Assembly: GCA_030789695.1 (NCBI GenBank)
Contig: CM061139.1
Span: forward strand, 1,317,878-1,381,877
Length of the DNA: 64,000 nt
Source of the DNA: Scilla litardierei
Lineage: Eukaryota > Streptophyta > Magnoliopsida > Asparagales > Asparagaceae
Direction of reading: 5' to 3'
The notes under the pieces are model-generated. The model made no database searches. It was not told where the DNA came from and was given only the letters and a program-made list of their open reading frames with translations. Positions 1-11,582 of this stretch are shown one piece after another (the first letter of the stretch is position 1; each line of letters starts with the position of its first letter). The translations under genes were made by a program, and so were the position numbers.

Positions 1-401
1 CAGGAGGTGGACGTCCCTTTTATGCCATTCATCGCGATGATCTGTAACCTGCATATGCAAATACATTTAACATAGAGGATTTTTCCTCGACCCTTGGAGA
101 TAGCGCAAAAGCTACATATCTCTGGTCCAGTGGTGCGCTGGGGGCACTGCACTGTACCTGGCTAATAGTTATACTGCTAACGCTCAAAAGAGACGCATGC
201 AGTTGGCCAGGTAAAAGAGTGTTTCAAAGACACTTAAGGTACTTCCGGACCATATATATTCTTCCCCTCTTCCAGCTAACGGAAAGGGGTCTTTTAATGT
301 ATATCCATACAACCAAATAGGTGTATTTGGTGGAGAATGAAATTAATGTTTCTTCATCAATCATCATTGTATGAAGTTTACATCTTCGGGATGATTTATT
401 A

Positions 402-477
402 ACGTCATCTTCAGGATGATAGTTCATTTCCAGGATAATAGTTCATCTTCAGGATGATGGTTCATCTTCAGGATGAT
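402..477. repeat. Four tandem 19-bp units
   Basis: Four adjacent units read as variants of GTTCATCTTCAGGATGAT. A fifth, looser unit lies just upstream around 380. The period of 19 is not a multiple of three, so the array cannot be an in-frame coding repeat. It sits inside the decayed copia body. Confidence 0.85.
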
Positions 478-3400
478 TAAAGTTCTGTAAGCCTAGAATT
501 TATGCCTAGCTAGGGCTTTCATATCATATCATATCTGATAGATAGGCTTTAACAGATATTTCGGTAATTTCTCTTCAGGAGATCCGATAATATTTTGAGT
601 TTATAATCTCAATTCTTTTAATTTGCTCTCTTAAGAACAATACTGTTTTTAAGAGGTGCAAACAACAACCTTTTAGTATAAGTCCTTTAAGGATCTTTGT
701 CTAGGTTGTCTTTCCTTTAATCATATTATTAATATGTGTCCCAAAAAGAAAAGTAAAGTAAAGAAAAAGTTTGTACATGCAGTTGAAGAAATTTTATATC
801 GGTGATGTTGTCACATCCAATAGCAACATCAACCAAAAATTTCCTCTTTTGCCATTCGTTGGGTTACGCCTTGACATAAACCAGTCGATGCATCAGATTC
901 ATCTTGTAAGTGAGTTCAGCTCATCTTACTTGATTACTTCCTGGTTTGAGCGATTTATACCTCTAAAAACTATAGCAAATTAAAATGCTTATAGCTAACG
1001 ATTTTATTTTGATTCTCCTTCAATACTCAGTTATCCCACAGGATTTGATATCATTTTTGATACCAGGACTTCAGGTCCAACACCTCATATTTCATAAGTG
1101 AGTCCAGCTCACCTTATTATTGCCTCATTCCACATTATTATAATTTGGCCAAATCTCTCTCTTTGCTTTAGGCAAAGCAGAGTTGTGGAAACGATATTTT
1201 ATATTTAACTGGCAAAATGAAATATGAGAGAATTTGTCGACAAAATGTGTTCTTTCTTGTCCAAAACTCACCCCGTACGTACTATAATCATTTGATTTCT
1301 CCCAGAGGTGTCTCCTTCACGACGCGTTAAAGAAGTGAAGGTTCTGGGACGGGTAAAGAATATGGACAGATCCAGAATTGGTCCTTAGCAACCAAGTTGC
1401 AATAAGGTTCTGGATTTGAGCTCACTTTCCTGTGGTGGTATTGTTTTTTCGGTCTCCAGGAGTAGATCTCTCTTTTTGGAGCCTAGTGGTATGTCCTCTC
1501 ATCCATTGAGGATATCCACTTCTGCTACTGGTGGATTGCATCCAATATATTCGGTATGTCAATCCTAGCTGGATTTTTAGTAGCAGGGATGTGAAAGTTT
1601 TGACAATATCTATATTGTCAGTAACTATGTCTGATAACTGTTTTAACAGTTTCATAAGTGTGGATCTTCAGGATCTCATCACAATTTATGATAACCAGAT
1701 CATATGTATTAATGATTTAAATGGTCATTTGAGCTTTAGGCTCATGGATGATTGTAGTATTTCTGTTGAAACTGATTCTGGGACATTAAAGTTATGAGGG
1801 ATCTTCAGGATCTCATCAAAGCTTTAAAATAGGATCATCAATGCACGTCTTTGGAGAAGTGAATTTAAATGCTTCCCCTGTTCAGAGTGCTCAGACTCTG
1901 TTTATCTGGGATATTTACTTCCGATAAATAGTTCTGCATTTTGATGGTCTATAGTGGTGATATGGGGGGTGTCTACTCATCATGGCACAATCTATAAGAT
2001 GTGCTCTAAACGCTTCCCCTGTCAGGGGTTTTCGAAAACTGTTTATATGAGGTGATCAGACTCATATAAATAGGTTCTAAGGATGCGTTTTGATGGTTTG
2101 CAATGTAATTGCATGTTCCCATGTGGTCACCTACAGCTGGATTTTTAATGGATAAGAAATCCATTTAAATCATTTTAATGATTTATCTTACCCATATTTG
2201 GCTGTGAACACAAGCTTCAGGGTGTTCGTTATTTTTCCAGTTGTAAAACATTTAAATTTCCCAGTGTTATCCAAGGTTACCACCATTTTATAAAAGAATG
2301 TGGTTGGATAATGACCATTTATTTAGAGGATATATTGATGAGTACACCAAAGATACATCATCAGTCCGGTTAAGGGAGTGGACGAAGCCTATTTATATCC
2401 CTTAAATACTCTCAAGAGACCTAAAGGTCTTCATTATCTTTAATGATGATGGTATATCATCTTAAATTCATTTGAGGAAGGGGAGAGTCAAGGTCCATGT
2501 GAATGGAGATGATCTCATTATCATTTTTCCTTTTTGAATAGGACAATGAAAGTTTCACCCTTTTTGAAGAATCTTCAGGTTCGTCTGGTTGATGATGTCT
2601 TGCATCATCAATCCAGGGTGATATCGATCCAAAATTTGATCGATTTTGGACACTTCTGGTGTTCCAAAATAATTCCTCTTTTGAATTTATGTGGCACTTT
2701 TGAAAAGTCCATTAAAATGCTCAAGTTAATTTTGTCCGGTAATAGTTGAACTGTGTTCAAACTGTGAAGGATTACATCTTCACATTGACTATCGTGCGGA
2801 TCATTTTGGGATAAAGCTTCAGGCTTCATTTATTTCTTGAGTCATTAGGGATTTCGTTTTGACGAATATCCTTTTTGAAACTGTATAAGTTTCAGAGAGT
2901 ATATGGCATCCTCATTTTATTTTTAGGGGTATTCAAGATAGCAAAACATACGCATTAAAATGTATTAAAACTACAAGAGGATAATACCGATGATAAGTCA
3001 ACAAGTGACATAGTGTGATGTGTGCTCTTGAAAACATATAACAATAATTATGCTCATTTAAGACTTATATTATGACAATAGACTTGATTTTAAGGTTTAT
3101 TTGTCCTCGGGGAGTAGTAAAATATACATAAGGTCAATTAGACTTTCGTCGTTTGACTAGATATGTATGTATTTTTATATGGCATAAGTTAATGCACTTT
3201 CATGTTTGCAAAAACATTATGGCTCTTATCAGAACTTCCGGTCTGATTTTGGCTTGCCATTGCTTACTCCATGTCGAGGTATATCGTATCTTCACTTTCC
3301 CATTTAATCCAAGACTTCCCCTGTTTTGAGTTTTCCTTATTTTTATTTCAGGTCATGTTTGATCCTGAACTTCCCCTGATTTCAATATTCCTTATTTATA

Positions 3401-4871
3401 AAGGACAATGAAAATTAGTCTTGCTAAGGAGACATAAGCAGGGGTTTGAGCAAATTATTTATACTTCCACTTTAATAAGGGACTTTTAAAAAGTCTATTT
3501 GAATGCTCGAGTATAGCTTCAGGCCTTTTACTTGAGTCGTTCAAATTTTATGTGGATAGTTTACCATGCTCAGAGGGGAACAAATACGTGGGTGCGTAAT
3601 ATATTTCTCACTTATTCATTAAGCCACGACTTCAGGCGTATGCTTATATTCAAGGCTAGAAAAAAAATCTTTCCTTGTAAGAATAAAGGAGAGAACTCTT
3701 TTAAAGAGTTTAGCGGTATTATGGAAAACTTCTGGTGTCCATATTGGATTATATAGATCATAGATCTTATATATCTGTTTACTGCAAAGTATGCATCTTT
3801 TATAAAGATAGCAATTTTAATTTTCGCATAAACCATCGTATTTATTTTATTAGGGATAGAGAGTGTTGACTTTTGATTTGATTTTGAAACTTCAGGTTCA
3901 TAAAGAGGATATGATTTTAAACTTTTTGAAATCATTATTGTCTTATTGTCATAAATATCGTCATATCATGAGCCCATCATACATATAATGTAAAGTTTGT
4001 AAACTAAAGATTATGTACATTTGAATGAAACAAGTATGATGTACACATGCTATATATATGCTGCAGGCATTTTTAAAGAAAACTTATCGCATGTATATAG
4101 TCTAGCAATATGCGTTGAACTATTTTAAAGTGATTTTAGCATACTTTTTTGACAGTTTCATTGTAACATTAACATGGTATTAAAACTAATTAACAACCAC
4201 GCAGTTAATGCATAAGCAATGAAACAGAAAGAAAAAGACTTAGGACTATGGGGATCAGCCAGCCGACACCGAAAAATAAAAGAAGTACAGTCCGAAGTTA
4301 CATCAAAAATGAATGCATGAAAAAATAAAGTACAACTCGGGAACTTCAGAGAGAAGCCCCTATCTTCGATGTGCGAACGCCTTCAGCTTCTTTTTGGTGT
4401 CCTTCGGTCTTCTTTTTACATTTTTGTCCTCACATACAAAGTTTCTCTCAAAAAGAAGAAGAAAAATTGCGGGAATTTAAAACGGTGTCGGAAACCTGGC
4501 TGATCCCTAAAAACATAGCCTAATATTTGCACATCCACGCAGACAATATTTTTGCAACATACAACCACGCAGATAATCGAAACACAGGCATTTAAAATAA
4601 TTTAAAATTGTGTGCGACGTGCAAGAACACATTTTTTTTTGAAAAACTTTTTGCCTTTTTGATCCATAATATAATGTTTTATTTTACCGCTTTCAACCCT
4701 TTTAAAAATTTCTTTTAACTATTTTGGGCTTTTTAGGGCCAAAAATAAATAAAATAATTTCTGTGGATGGGCTAATTTTCTGGCCTTTTGGGCCATGAAA
4801 ACAACCCATTAGGGTTAATATTGGGCCTCCCCCGAAAAATAGCCCGTTAGGGTTAGGGTTTCTGGAAACCC

Positions 4872-5072
4872 TAGGGGGGCCCGCGGCGTGTCGCCGCGAC
4901 GGCTGGCCGCGTAGGGCGCGGCCGTCGTGGCGGCGACAGGCCGCGGCTGCGGGCCGCGGCCGCCGCGGCGGCGGGCCGCGGCCGCGGCCGCCGCGGCCGC
5001 GGCCGCCGCGGCCTGGGGCTGCGGCGATTATTCTCCGACGGCGGCGCAAAGAGCGCGCCGCCGTTCCGCCCT
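4872..5072. other. Extreme GC-rich, self-complementary block in copia leader
   Basis: About 200 bp consist largely of GCCGCGGCC-type words and CpG, in an otherwise AT-rich element. Several open frames on both strands encode only Arg/Gly/Pro/Ala runs and are a composition effect. The block lies between the primer-binding site and the lost gag, i.e. in the 5' leader of the minus-strand element. Next to it (4720-4865) are scattered GGGCT/GGCCC words like those in the leader of the second copia element. Confidence 0.7.
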
Positions 5073-5433
5073 ACGGGCGTGCGGATTTTTATTTTTGGAT
5101 CAAAAGCGGGGGAGGTAAAAATCGGATTTTTCAACAAATTTGATCGTTAAAAAACAAGTTTTTATTGTTTTAAACATGTAGATCTTATTAAAAATGTTGA
5201 ATTTAACCGAGTTTGTGAACTTTTTTATCCTAAAACATGCAGATCTAATGAGAAAAGCAAGTTTAGATCTAAAAAGTTTGGATTTTTACCTCTAGATTCG
5301 ACGAGGAATCTAGGCGACGGTTGGTGAAGGATGCCCTTTTCGCTCCCCGTTGAGAAGATTACGATCTTCTTTTTCTGAGCGATTTGTGGATGTCCTTTCC
5401 CGCGAGCCGCCGTCTCCTCCAACGAGCGTGATC

Positions 5434-5445
5434 GTGCTGATAACG
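5434..5445 (-). promoter_or_regulatory. Primer-binding site of the decayed copia element
   Basis: Directly next to the LTR edge, the minus strand reads CGTTATCAGCAC. The second copia element has CGTTATCAGCTCG at the same place. Position and conservation support a priming site. I do not assign the tRNA with certainty. Confidence 0.6.
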
Positions 5446-5575
5446 TGTTATGAACGAGAAAAGGATTTGGAGAAGGGTTGAGGCTAGGAAACCCCTAGCC
5501 TCATTTATATAGTATTCATAATGGGTACTCATGTGGGTGGATACCCAATAGGCCCAATGGGTCCTATTCATAACA
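5446..5575 (-). repeat. 130-bp 5' LTR of the decayed copia element
   Basis: The ends are TGTTATGAA and TTCATAACA, a perfect 9-bp terminal inverted repeat with TG...CA. It contains a hairpin, GAGGCTAGG with CCTAGCCTC. The LTR is very short, like the 182-bp LTRs of the neighbouring copia element. Confidence 0.7.
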
Positions 5576-5782
5576 AAAATAAACAATTTTACAATCAATG
5601 TAAATTCTATACAAGCATATATGTTTTGTATAATGGGGCCATTGGTCGAGCCGGGCATGTTGTTGATCTCCATCGTGGCCTCGTTCCAAAAATTGATAGG
5701 ATTCGTCTTGTATTTATTTTTTTCGATATGGAAATAAGCGTGCATTTGTATTTATGTGAAAGCAAGCAAGGACACTCGTGTG
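5576..5782. other. Flank between copia element and SINE-like insert
   Basis: AT-rich sequence with no convincing gene or motif. It belongs to the DNA into which the two copia elements inserted. Confidence 0.5.
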
Positions 5783-5935
5783 AAAGCAAGGACACCGCCA
5801 ACGGACTGTGGACTGTGGACCAGTGGCATCCCCCCCCCCGCTTCCCAGTTGGGCGACCGGGGTTTGATCCCAGCTGGGAGCGGTCCCCCCGCGAGCTTAT
5901 CTGGCGTTCTGGCTCATACAAAAGAAGGCAAGGAC
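5783..5935 (+). mobile_element. Possible tRNA-derived SINE fragment
   Basis: A Pol III A-box-like sequence, TGGACCAGTGG (5816-5826), is followed about 35 bp later by a B-box-like GGTTTGATCC (5861-5870). This is the spacing of plant tRNA-derived SINEs. The segment is flanked by imperfect direct repeats, AAAGCAAGGACA (5783-5794) and AAGGCAAGGACG (about 5924-5935), compatible with a target duplication. There is no clear A-rich tail, and a similar GCAAGGACAC word occurs once more upstream, which weakens the duplication. The open frames crossing it are not genes. Confidence 0.45.
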
Positions 5936-6014
5936 GCCTGGCTACCACAGCCTCTGCCCGCACTCAACCTTTAACCTCCTATTTATTAGTATAATTAATA
6001 CTAAACTACTATCG

Positions 6015-6196
6015 TGTTAAGAGATAGTTGGAAGAAGAGCAAAATAAACTAAAATTAGGAGTAGCCATGGCACAAGCCATGGCTATCAATATATTCAATT
6101 AGAAAATAGGAGTCAAAGGGACTCCCCACTAACTTAGTGGGGAGTAATGGTGAGATGTTGAGGGGGGAGGCCAAAGGCCTCCCTCAACTCACAACA
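6015..6196 (-). repeat. 3' LTR of the 6015-12359 copia element
   Basis: 182 bp, TG...CA. It contains three small hairpins in a row: CCATGG with CCATGG, ACTCCCCACTA with TAGTGGGGAGT, and GGGAGGCC with GGCCTCCC. It differs from the right LTR at two positions that I could find. Confidence 0.93.
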
Positions 6197-6341
6197 CTCC
6201 CCCTCATCTCTCCATTACCTTGGGTTAATCATATAAATACTTCAGGATTCAGTATGCTAATGGGGTGGATATTTCTAGATCCAGAGCCACTGCGGTTGCC
6301 TCGTTAAAACCTTAGCTGTGGAAAACCCAGTGGGAAAAACC
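6197..6341 (-). promoter_or_regulatory. Polypurine tract and conserved copia 3' motif
   Basis: On the minus strand the bases next to the LTR read TGGAGAGATGAGGGGGAG (6197-6214), a polypurine tract for plus-strand priming. About 80 bp further inside, 6297-6341 is the reverse complement of the plant copia 3' motif, a run of TTTTTCCCA, GGGTTTTCC and GTTTTAACGAGGCA words that lies just downstream of pol in many families. Both fix the orientation. Confidence 0.85.
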
Positions 6342-9260
6342 AGCAGCTTAAGGGAAAAGAGTACAACTATTGAGGGACTCTCCCTGATCTGTACAAACTT
6401 CAGGCTTGCAGATCTCCTATGTATCTATGCAATCATCTCCTATTCATCTATACATCCATCATGTTCTGAAAGAAAATACAATTATCACTCATCTAACGGA
6501 TATAGTAAAACAGTGGCGTTTTGGAGTGGAATGCTCTTCGAAGTTTGGTAGATGACGCCACTAAAGTATTCATTGAATCAGTCTTCAGTGTGTATGCGAG
6601 GTATTGCTGGACCTGGCTGAGCGTTTTCAATACTTGCTTCTTGGATGCTGAGCTTCTCAGAAGATGTAGTCATTGGAGGATGATGTGTACATATTTAGGA
6701 GGTGGCCGACCGATTGTGTTTTAGTCATCGCGATGATCTTTAAACCTGCATATGCGATAAATATTCCTTGACCCTTGGAAGTTCCGCAGAAGCAGCTAAT
6801 CCTTGGTCAGTGGTGCTCTCCAGGGCAACACTGTATCTGGTTAACAACTTTAATGCAGACGTTCTATCAAAGACACGTGCAGTTGGCCAGATAATGAAGT
6901 GTAACAAGTACACTAAAGCTAGGCTCTTCGGGACCTAGGATGTCCTCCCCCTTTTTCAGCGACTGGAAGGTGTCATAAATAAGCATCTATTTTTAATAGG
7001 TTACAAATGGACATCATTATTCATAAACTCCAGGTGTATGAAGGATATTAACGGGTTCCACCAGGAAGATGTTAAATATATAAGCCGAGACAATACCTTG
7101 TTATACCTAGGTTTTTCATTTCCAAGAATGGTCTCTGCAGGAGATCCTATTAGCTTTAAGTTGATCACATGTACGACGAATATCACAAATCCTGTCAACG
7201 ATCTTTTGAAAAAAAGATACACGGGCAGAATATTGCTTAAGATCAGTTAATGATCTTTGTAGCCTTTATGGAGAAGACATCTCTACGTCTCTCTTTAATC
7301 TCTGGGGGTAGAGTATACCCTTATGGAAGTTTTATATAGATCTCTATATCTATATTGCCGTATATGTATGCAGTCACAACGTCCATGAGCTGCATTTATT
7401 GGCTTTTTCAGAGAATTTTAGGCTTTAGTAGGAAAATGATCACATTTCCTTCATTTCAATTTCTTATGAAATCCAACTTATATTCCACATGTTTTACACA
7501 TTCAGGTGTATGGACTACTGGTCCAAAGGCTTTGCTTTTCAAGAGTGAGTCCAGCTCTACTCTTATTGCCTCATCCCACTTTGGCCAATCTATGCATTCA
7601 TGCTATAGAAAAGTGGATTGACGTCAGCGTCGTATTCAGCGACGTGAACGGCAATAGCAAAAGGAAAATCGTCATCGACGACTATGCTATATCTGTCCAG
7701 CACCTCTCCAGTACGTACATAATATAATAATTTTTCTCCTGTTGTTTCCTCTGTAGGGGAAAATTAGGAGGGGAGAGGTTACTGGTCTGAGCTCAGCATC
7801 CTGTGGTTGGATCATTTTAATATATCCAGGAATCTTCCTCTTTCGAGGAAAGTTTTATATTTTTAACCTGGCGGGCGTCCTCTATTCTATTGAGGTACAG
7901 CCAATTCTGCTGCCGGTGGATTGCATCCATCTTTGGGAATGTCAATCCTAGCTGGCATGTTGGCAGTAGGGACGTGTGAACGAACAATCTTCTGGTTTTA
8001 CGCAAATTATTCGTCAATTGATGTACTTTAGTCTGAATGTGAATGATCTTCTAGATCTCAACTTCACCCAGAAAAAGTATGCGGATCATAACGAGATGAG
8101 GACTTTTGTATCCCATGGTATGGTCTCAGAAGCTTCAGGCTTCTTTAGACTGCGTGCCTATTTCAATGAGATTTTGCTCATCAAATTCACATTTATCAAG
8201 ACTAGGTGGTAAACCATAAGCAAGCAGCATCAGCAATAAGATATGGCAACAAGCGGGCCGTATCGTGATAAGCGATGCGGAATGCAATGTGATTGTCACT
8301 AAACATCAACATGCAACTGCGATTTTACGATGGACGTGAAATCCATTGGAGACTCTTTACCAGAGACTCTGCTAACTCATTATGAGTTTGATCATGCTGC
8401 AGGATGTTCAATTTCAATGCCAGTTGCTTGGCAGAAGTCTTGAATGATATGTGTAGTAAATTCACCCACATTATAAGCTTTTGAGAAAGCTAGATTGCGA
8501 GTTAGTATAAAGGCACACATAAGACCATCTAGTAGATGCATATATCAGTACAGTAATGAAGTACCGAAAATGGGCCATTTGCGGGGTGAATAGGCCCGCA
8601 AAGGTCTCCATATATTCTCTCAATGAAGCCAGGAGACTCTAAACCCACTTTCAGGAGGGGAGGTCTCTCTATTAGTTTTCCCTTATGACAAAGGGGGACA
8701 AGGAAACTCAACCTTTTGAAGAATCTTCAGGTTCTCCAATGGATTCATTTGATGATGCGTCCATCATCGCTGATTCAGGATGACCAAGTCCATTTTGCCA
8801 CAGTTAAAAACTATGGCAAAGAAAGGCACTTCTGGTGCTCAGTCGAGTTGGCTTTCTATAGGATGAATATCTGTAATTATAGGGGCCCGACGAGGGTCCA
8901 ATGAAATCGTAAGTAGACGGTCTTCTAGCCATTCTCTTGACGAGTTACATATTGATATTCAATATATATTATCCACAATTTTCAAGTTATTTTTTTGAAA
9001 AAGAAATATCCTTGAAAATTGGAGATTTCCTATATGTTTAAGAGGAGAATTTGCATCTTATAGTCTCGTTGTATGTGGGAGCAATATCAATGCTACACCA
9101 GTGCAACGAGGCACTGTCCACAATATTCCATAATTCATCTATAAGTAAAACGAAATTTTATTTAAGTCAATGAAAAAGACATTCAAAATAAAAGTTCGTA
9201 CTTAAGCAAATTAAAGATGAAACAACATTGAATTTTAAATGCATAGATAAAAGATGAAGC
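6342..9260 (-). pseudogene. Ruined copia pol with one readable integrase fragment
   Basis: Only about 2.9 kb separate gag from the 3' motif, where copia pol needs near 4 kb, and no long frame survives. The one clear coding relic is at 8529-8711 on the minus strand. It reads CHKGKLIERPP followed by ERIYGDLCGPIHPANGPF, which is the pre-integrase to integrase junction of plant copia elements (family form ERIHGDICGPIHP). A weaker piece at 7817-8017 may be further integrase sequence. I could not place the reverse transcriptase or RNase H motifs. Deletions and frameshifts are scattered, so the copy cannot encode an active polymerase. Confidence 0.75.
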
Positions 9261-10205
9261 TTAATCGAGCAGGTCGTCGTTCTCGAAGTCTTTTGCAGTG
9301 AATATCGTTGGTGGCTGAACAGCCGCCAAGTTTGTTTCAGGCAGAGACTTCTGGCTCGCCTGATATAGTTCCTGGAGGTGGTGAGGAGTGCGGCAGATTC
9401 TGGACCAATGGCCAGTCATGCCGCATCTATGGCATTTATCCTCACAGTTTTTCTTAGGAAGTGACACTTGGTCAGTGTTCTTTTGCTTCCATGTGAAGTT
9501 ACTCTTTCCTGTAATGTTGTTGTTGGACGAGGGTGCTGCTCCTCGTCCATTCTTCATCACAGCTTTCCCTTTATTATTATTAGCCTTTGTCTTGTTTTTC
9601 CACTTCTTGGGAGAAACGTGGTGGGCTTCAGGGATAAGAGCAGTGCCAGCTGGACGTAAATTATGAGTGGCTAGAAGTAAGTCTCGATTATGCTCTGCCC
9701 TAAGTAGGCATGAGATCATATCATAGAATTTCGTGAAGTTGCGTTCACGATACTGCTGCACGAGGATTGCATCTTTCTCGTGAAACGAGGTAAATGTCTT
9801 TTCCAACATGCGTTGTTCTGTCACTTCTTCACCGCACAACTTCAGGCGTGAGGTAATGTTATGAAGTGCAGAATTATACTCAGCGACAGACTTATAGTCC
9901 TGAAGTCTGAGGTTTTCCCACTCATAACTGGCACGCGGTAATATAACATCAATTTGATGTTTATACCGTGCCTCCAGCACTGTCCACGGGTCCTTTGGGT
10001 CCTCAACCGTTAAGTATTCGGCCTTTAAGGTCCGATCTATATGTTTCCTAATGTAGATTATGGCAGTCGCCTTATCTACATCGGATACAGTGGTTGGAGT
10101 GCCGCTGCTGGATGCAGCAGAAGCATCAGCCGCTGCTGGGGCCGAGGAAGGAGCCAAAATGGACCCAAGGAGGGGCATCGAACGCAAGTGGATCTTCAGG
10201 TCCAC
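9261..10205 (-). CDS. gag: Ty1/copia Gag, nearly intact
   Basis: The capsid/nucleocapsid protein packages element RNA in the cytoplasm. The 314-residue frame has the copia gag polypeptide domain (about residues 45-185; words such as EYNSALHNITSRLKLCGEEV and FTSFHEKDAILVQQYRERNF) and one CCHC knuckle near residue 255, CHRCGMTGHWSRIC. The open frame as given starts at a GTG; the first ATG inside it is at 10178. The natural start is probably the ATG at 10273, because 10206-10273 encodes the usual N-terminus (MAKLASVNFEVLDSA). That part is joined out of frame by one missing base in an A8 run (10222-10229). After the stop at 9261 there is no pol frame. Confidence 0.9.
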   Translation of the reverse strand: MDLKIHLRSMPLLGSILAPSSAPAAADASAASSSGTPTTVSDVDKATAIIYIRKHIDRTLKAEYLTVEDPKDPWTVLEARYKHQIDVILPRASYEWENLRLQDYKSVAEYNSALHNITSRLKLCGEEVTEQRMLEKTFTSFHEKDAILVQQYRERNFTKFYDMISCLLRAEHNRDLLLATHNLRPAGTALIPEAHHVSPKKWKNKTKANNNKGKAVMKNGRGAAPSSNNNITGKSNFTWKQKNTDQVSLPKKNCEDKCHRCGMTGHWSRICRTPHHLQELYQASQKSLPETNLAAVQPPTIFTAKDFENDDLLD

Positions 10206-10273
10206 TCGCCAACTCAGGTAATTTTTTTTGCAGAGTCAAGGACTTCGAAATTGACGCTTGCCAATTTTGCCAT

Positions 10274-10865
10274 TTTATCTACGCAATTTAAAATTAGCAT
10301 GAATTAATTAAAATTGAAATTCACGCATTATAAAGTAAAATAAGTAAAATGTGGGGATTGGCCAGATACCCAAAAGAATACAAAGTCCAAAGTCCGAATA
10401 TACAGTCCATAAAGAAGAGAAAAGTACAATTTGGAAACCCAGAATGGGTCCCTATTTTTTCCAATATCGTCTCCGTCTTCATTTGTCGGTACACCAGTCT
10501 TTGGCATTAATACATTTAATCCTCACTTACAAATTCTCTCAAAAAGAAAATAAAATTGCAAGGAATTTAAATGGTATCAAACTGGCCGATCCCAAAAATC
10601 ACATTTTAGCTTATATAAACATCCACGCAGTTTATAATATGCTACAGGCACAAAAGAAACAACCACGTATGTATATAACACATGCAAATATAATATGGAA
10701 AAATAGACTATAAAATATAATAATCTAGACGTCATACACCGTTAGGTTAGTTTACTAACAGCAGAGCGGTATCAGGATCCTTAAGATGATTATATTTTGA
10801 AAAATGCTAATATTCCATAAATTAATAATAATGCAAGAGTGTTATAATTTTAGCAATAAGAAAAA
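10274..10865 (-). other. Copia 5' leader, gag-proximal part
   Basis: Non-coding. 10350-10570 resembles 4240-4520 of the first copia element, including shared words around GGGGAT.GGCCAG, so it is conserved leader rather than host DNA. The open frame at 10351-10713 on the plus strand is antisense to the element and has no recognisable domain. Confidence 0.6.
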
Positions 10866-11412
10866 CTGGGCGACAGGCCCATGACAAGAAATTAAAATAA
10901 ATTAATAGTTTGAATGGGGCTGTAGGCCCAAAAATATTAATCATTTTAATGTATTATTATTATTTGGGCTACAGGCCCATTTGCCAAAAATTAACAAATA
11001 AATTATTGCAATTGTATTAACTTGGTTTCAGGCCCAATAAGTCAAATTAAAATATTATTAATACTTGGGCTTCAGACCCATTGGCAAAATTTTAATTGAC
11101 AAAATAAGTTTGCAATTGTATTTACTGGGCTTCTGGCCCAATTGGAAAAACCAAAATAATAATTAAGCTGAATGGGGTTGCAGGCCCATAAAACTTATTT
11201 TCATGTATAATCTGGGCTTCAGGCCCAATTAAACAGCTAAACTACTGTAATAATCAAAATTTTGATTAACACATTGAAAATTGCAATTGGGGTTACTGGG
11301 CTTCAGGTCCAATTTTGGTAAGCAAAAATTTATTAAGTACACAAAAATTTACTTGGCTTCTGGCCCATAGAATATATGTGCATGTGTGACTAATGGGCTG
11401 CATGCCCAATAA
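10866..11412. repeat. Array of TGGGC...GCCCA inverted words in copia leader
   Basis: About a dozen short inverted words such as GGGCTTCAGGCCCAAT, GGGCTACAGGCCCAT and GGGCTGCATGCCCAAT recur every 30-70 bp, separated by AT-rich spacers. TGGGCY is a known core of plant promoter site II elements. Here the repeats lie in the leader between the 5' LTR and gag. Each copy can also form a small hairpin. Confidence 0.75.
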
Positions 11413-11582
11413 ATAGGCTAGCTATTTTATTTAAATTTAAACAAAATAGAGCCATTAAGCCAATTGTTGGGACGTGGAATGCCAAAAAAACCCCCAAACG
11501 TAAACTGACCCCTCAACTCCTTTTTACAGAGAGGTTAGAGAGAATCCTCTCCTCTCTGCGTTTGGCAAAAGGAGGACCCCCT

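Larger units (their letters stand above)
1..5575 (-). mobile_element. Decayed Ty1/copia LTR retrotransposon, left end outside window
   Basis: This is a minus-strand element whose 5' LTR and primer-binding site lie at the right (5434-5575). Its body matches, with heavy divergence, the body of the complete copia element at 6015-12359. Shared blocks include the stretch around 20-260 versus 6710-6960, 2530-2700 versus 8700-8870, and the leader at 4240-4520 versus 10350-10570. No pol frame survives, and where the better copy carries gag I see no homologue here. The left (3') LTR is beyond the window, so no target duplication can be checked. The assignment to copia rests on its relative, which has recognisable copia gag and integrase. 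Confidence 0.75.

Noticed and set aside
402..477. CRISPR-like array
   Set aside because: Units are contiguous with no spacers, and the context is a plant retrotransposon; no other array-like structure with spacers was seen in the window.
4702..5137. Arg/Gly/Pro-rich proteins
   Set aside because: Low-complexity translation of the GC-rich block in several frames at once.
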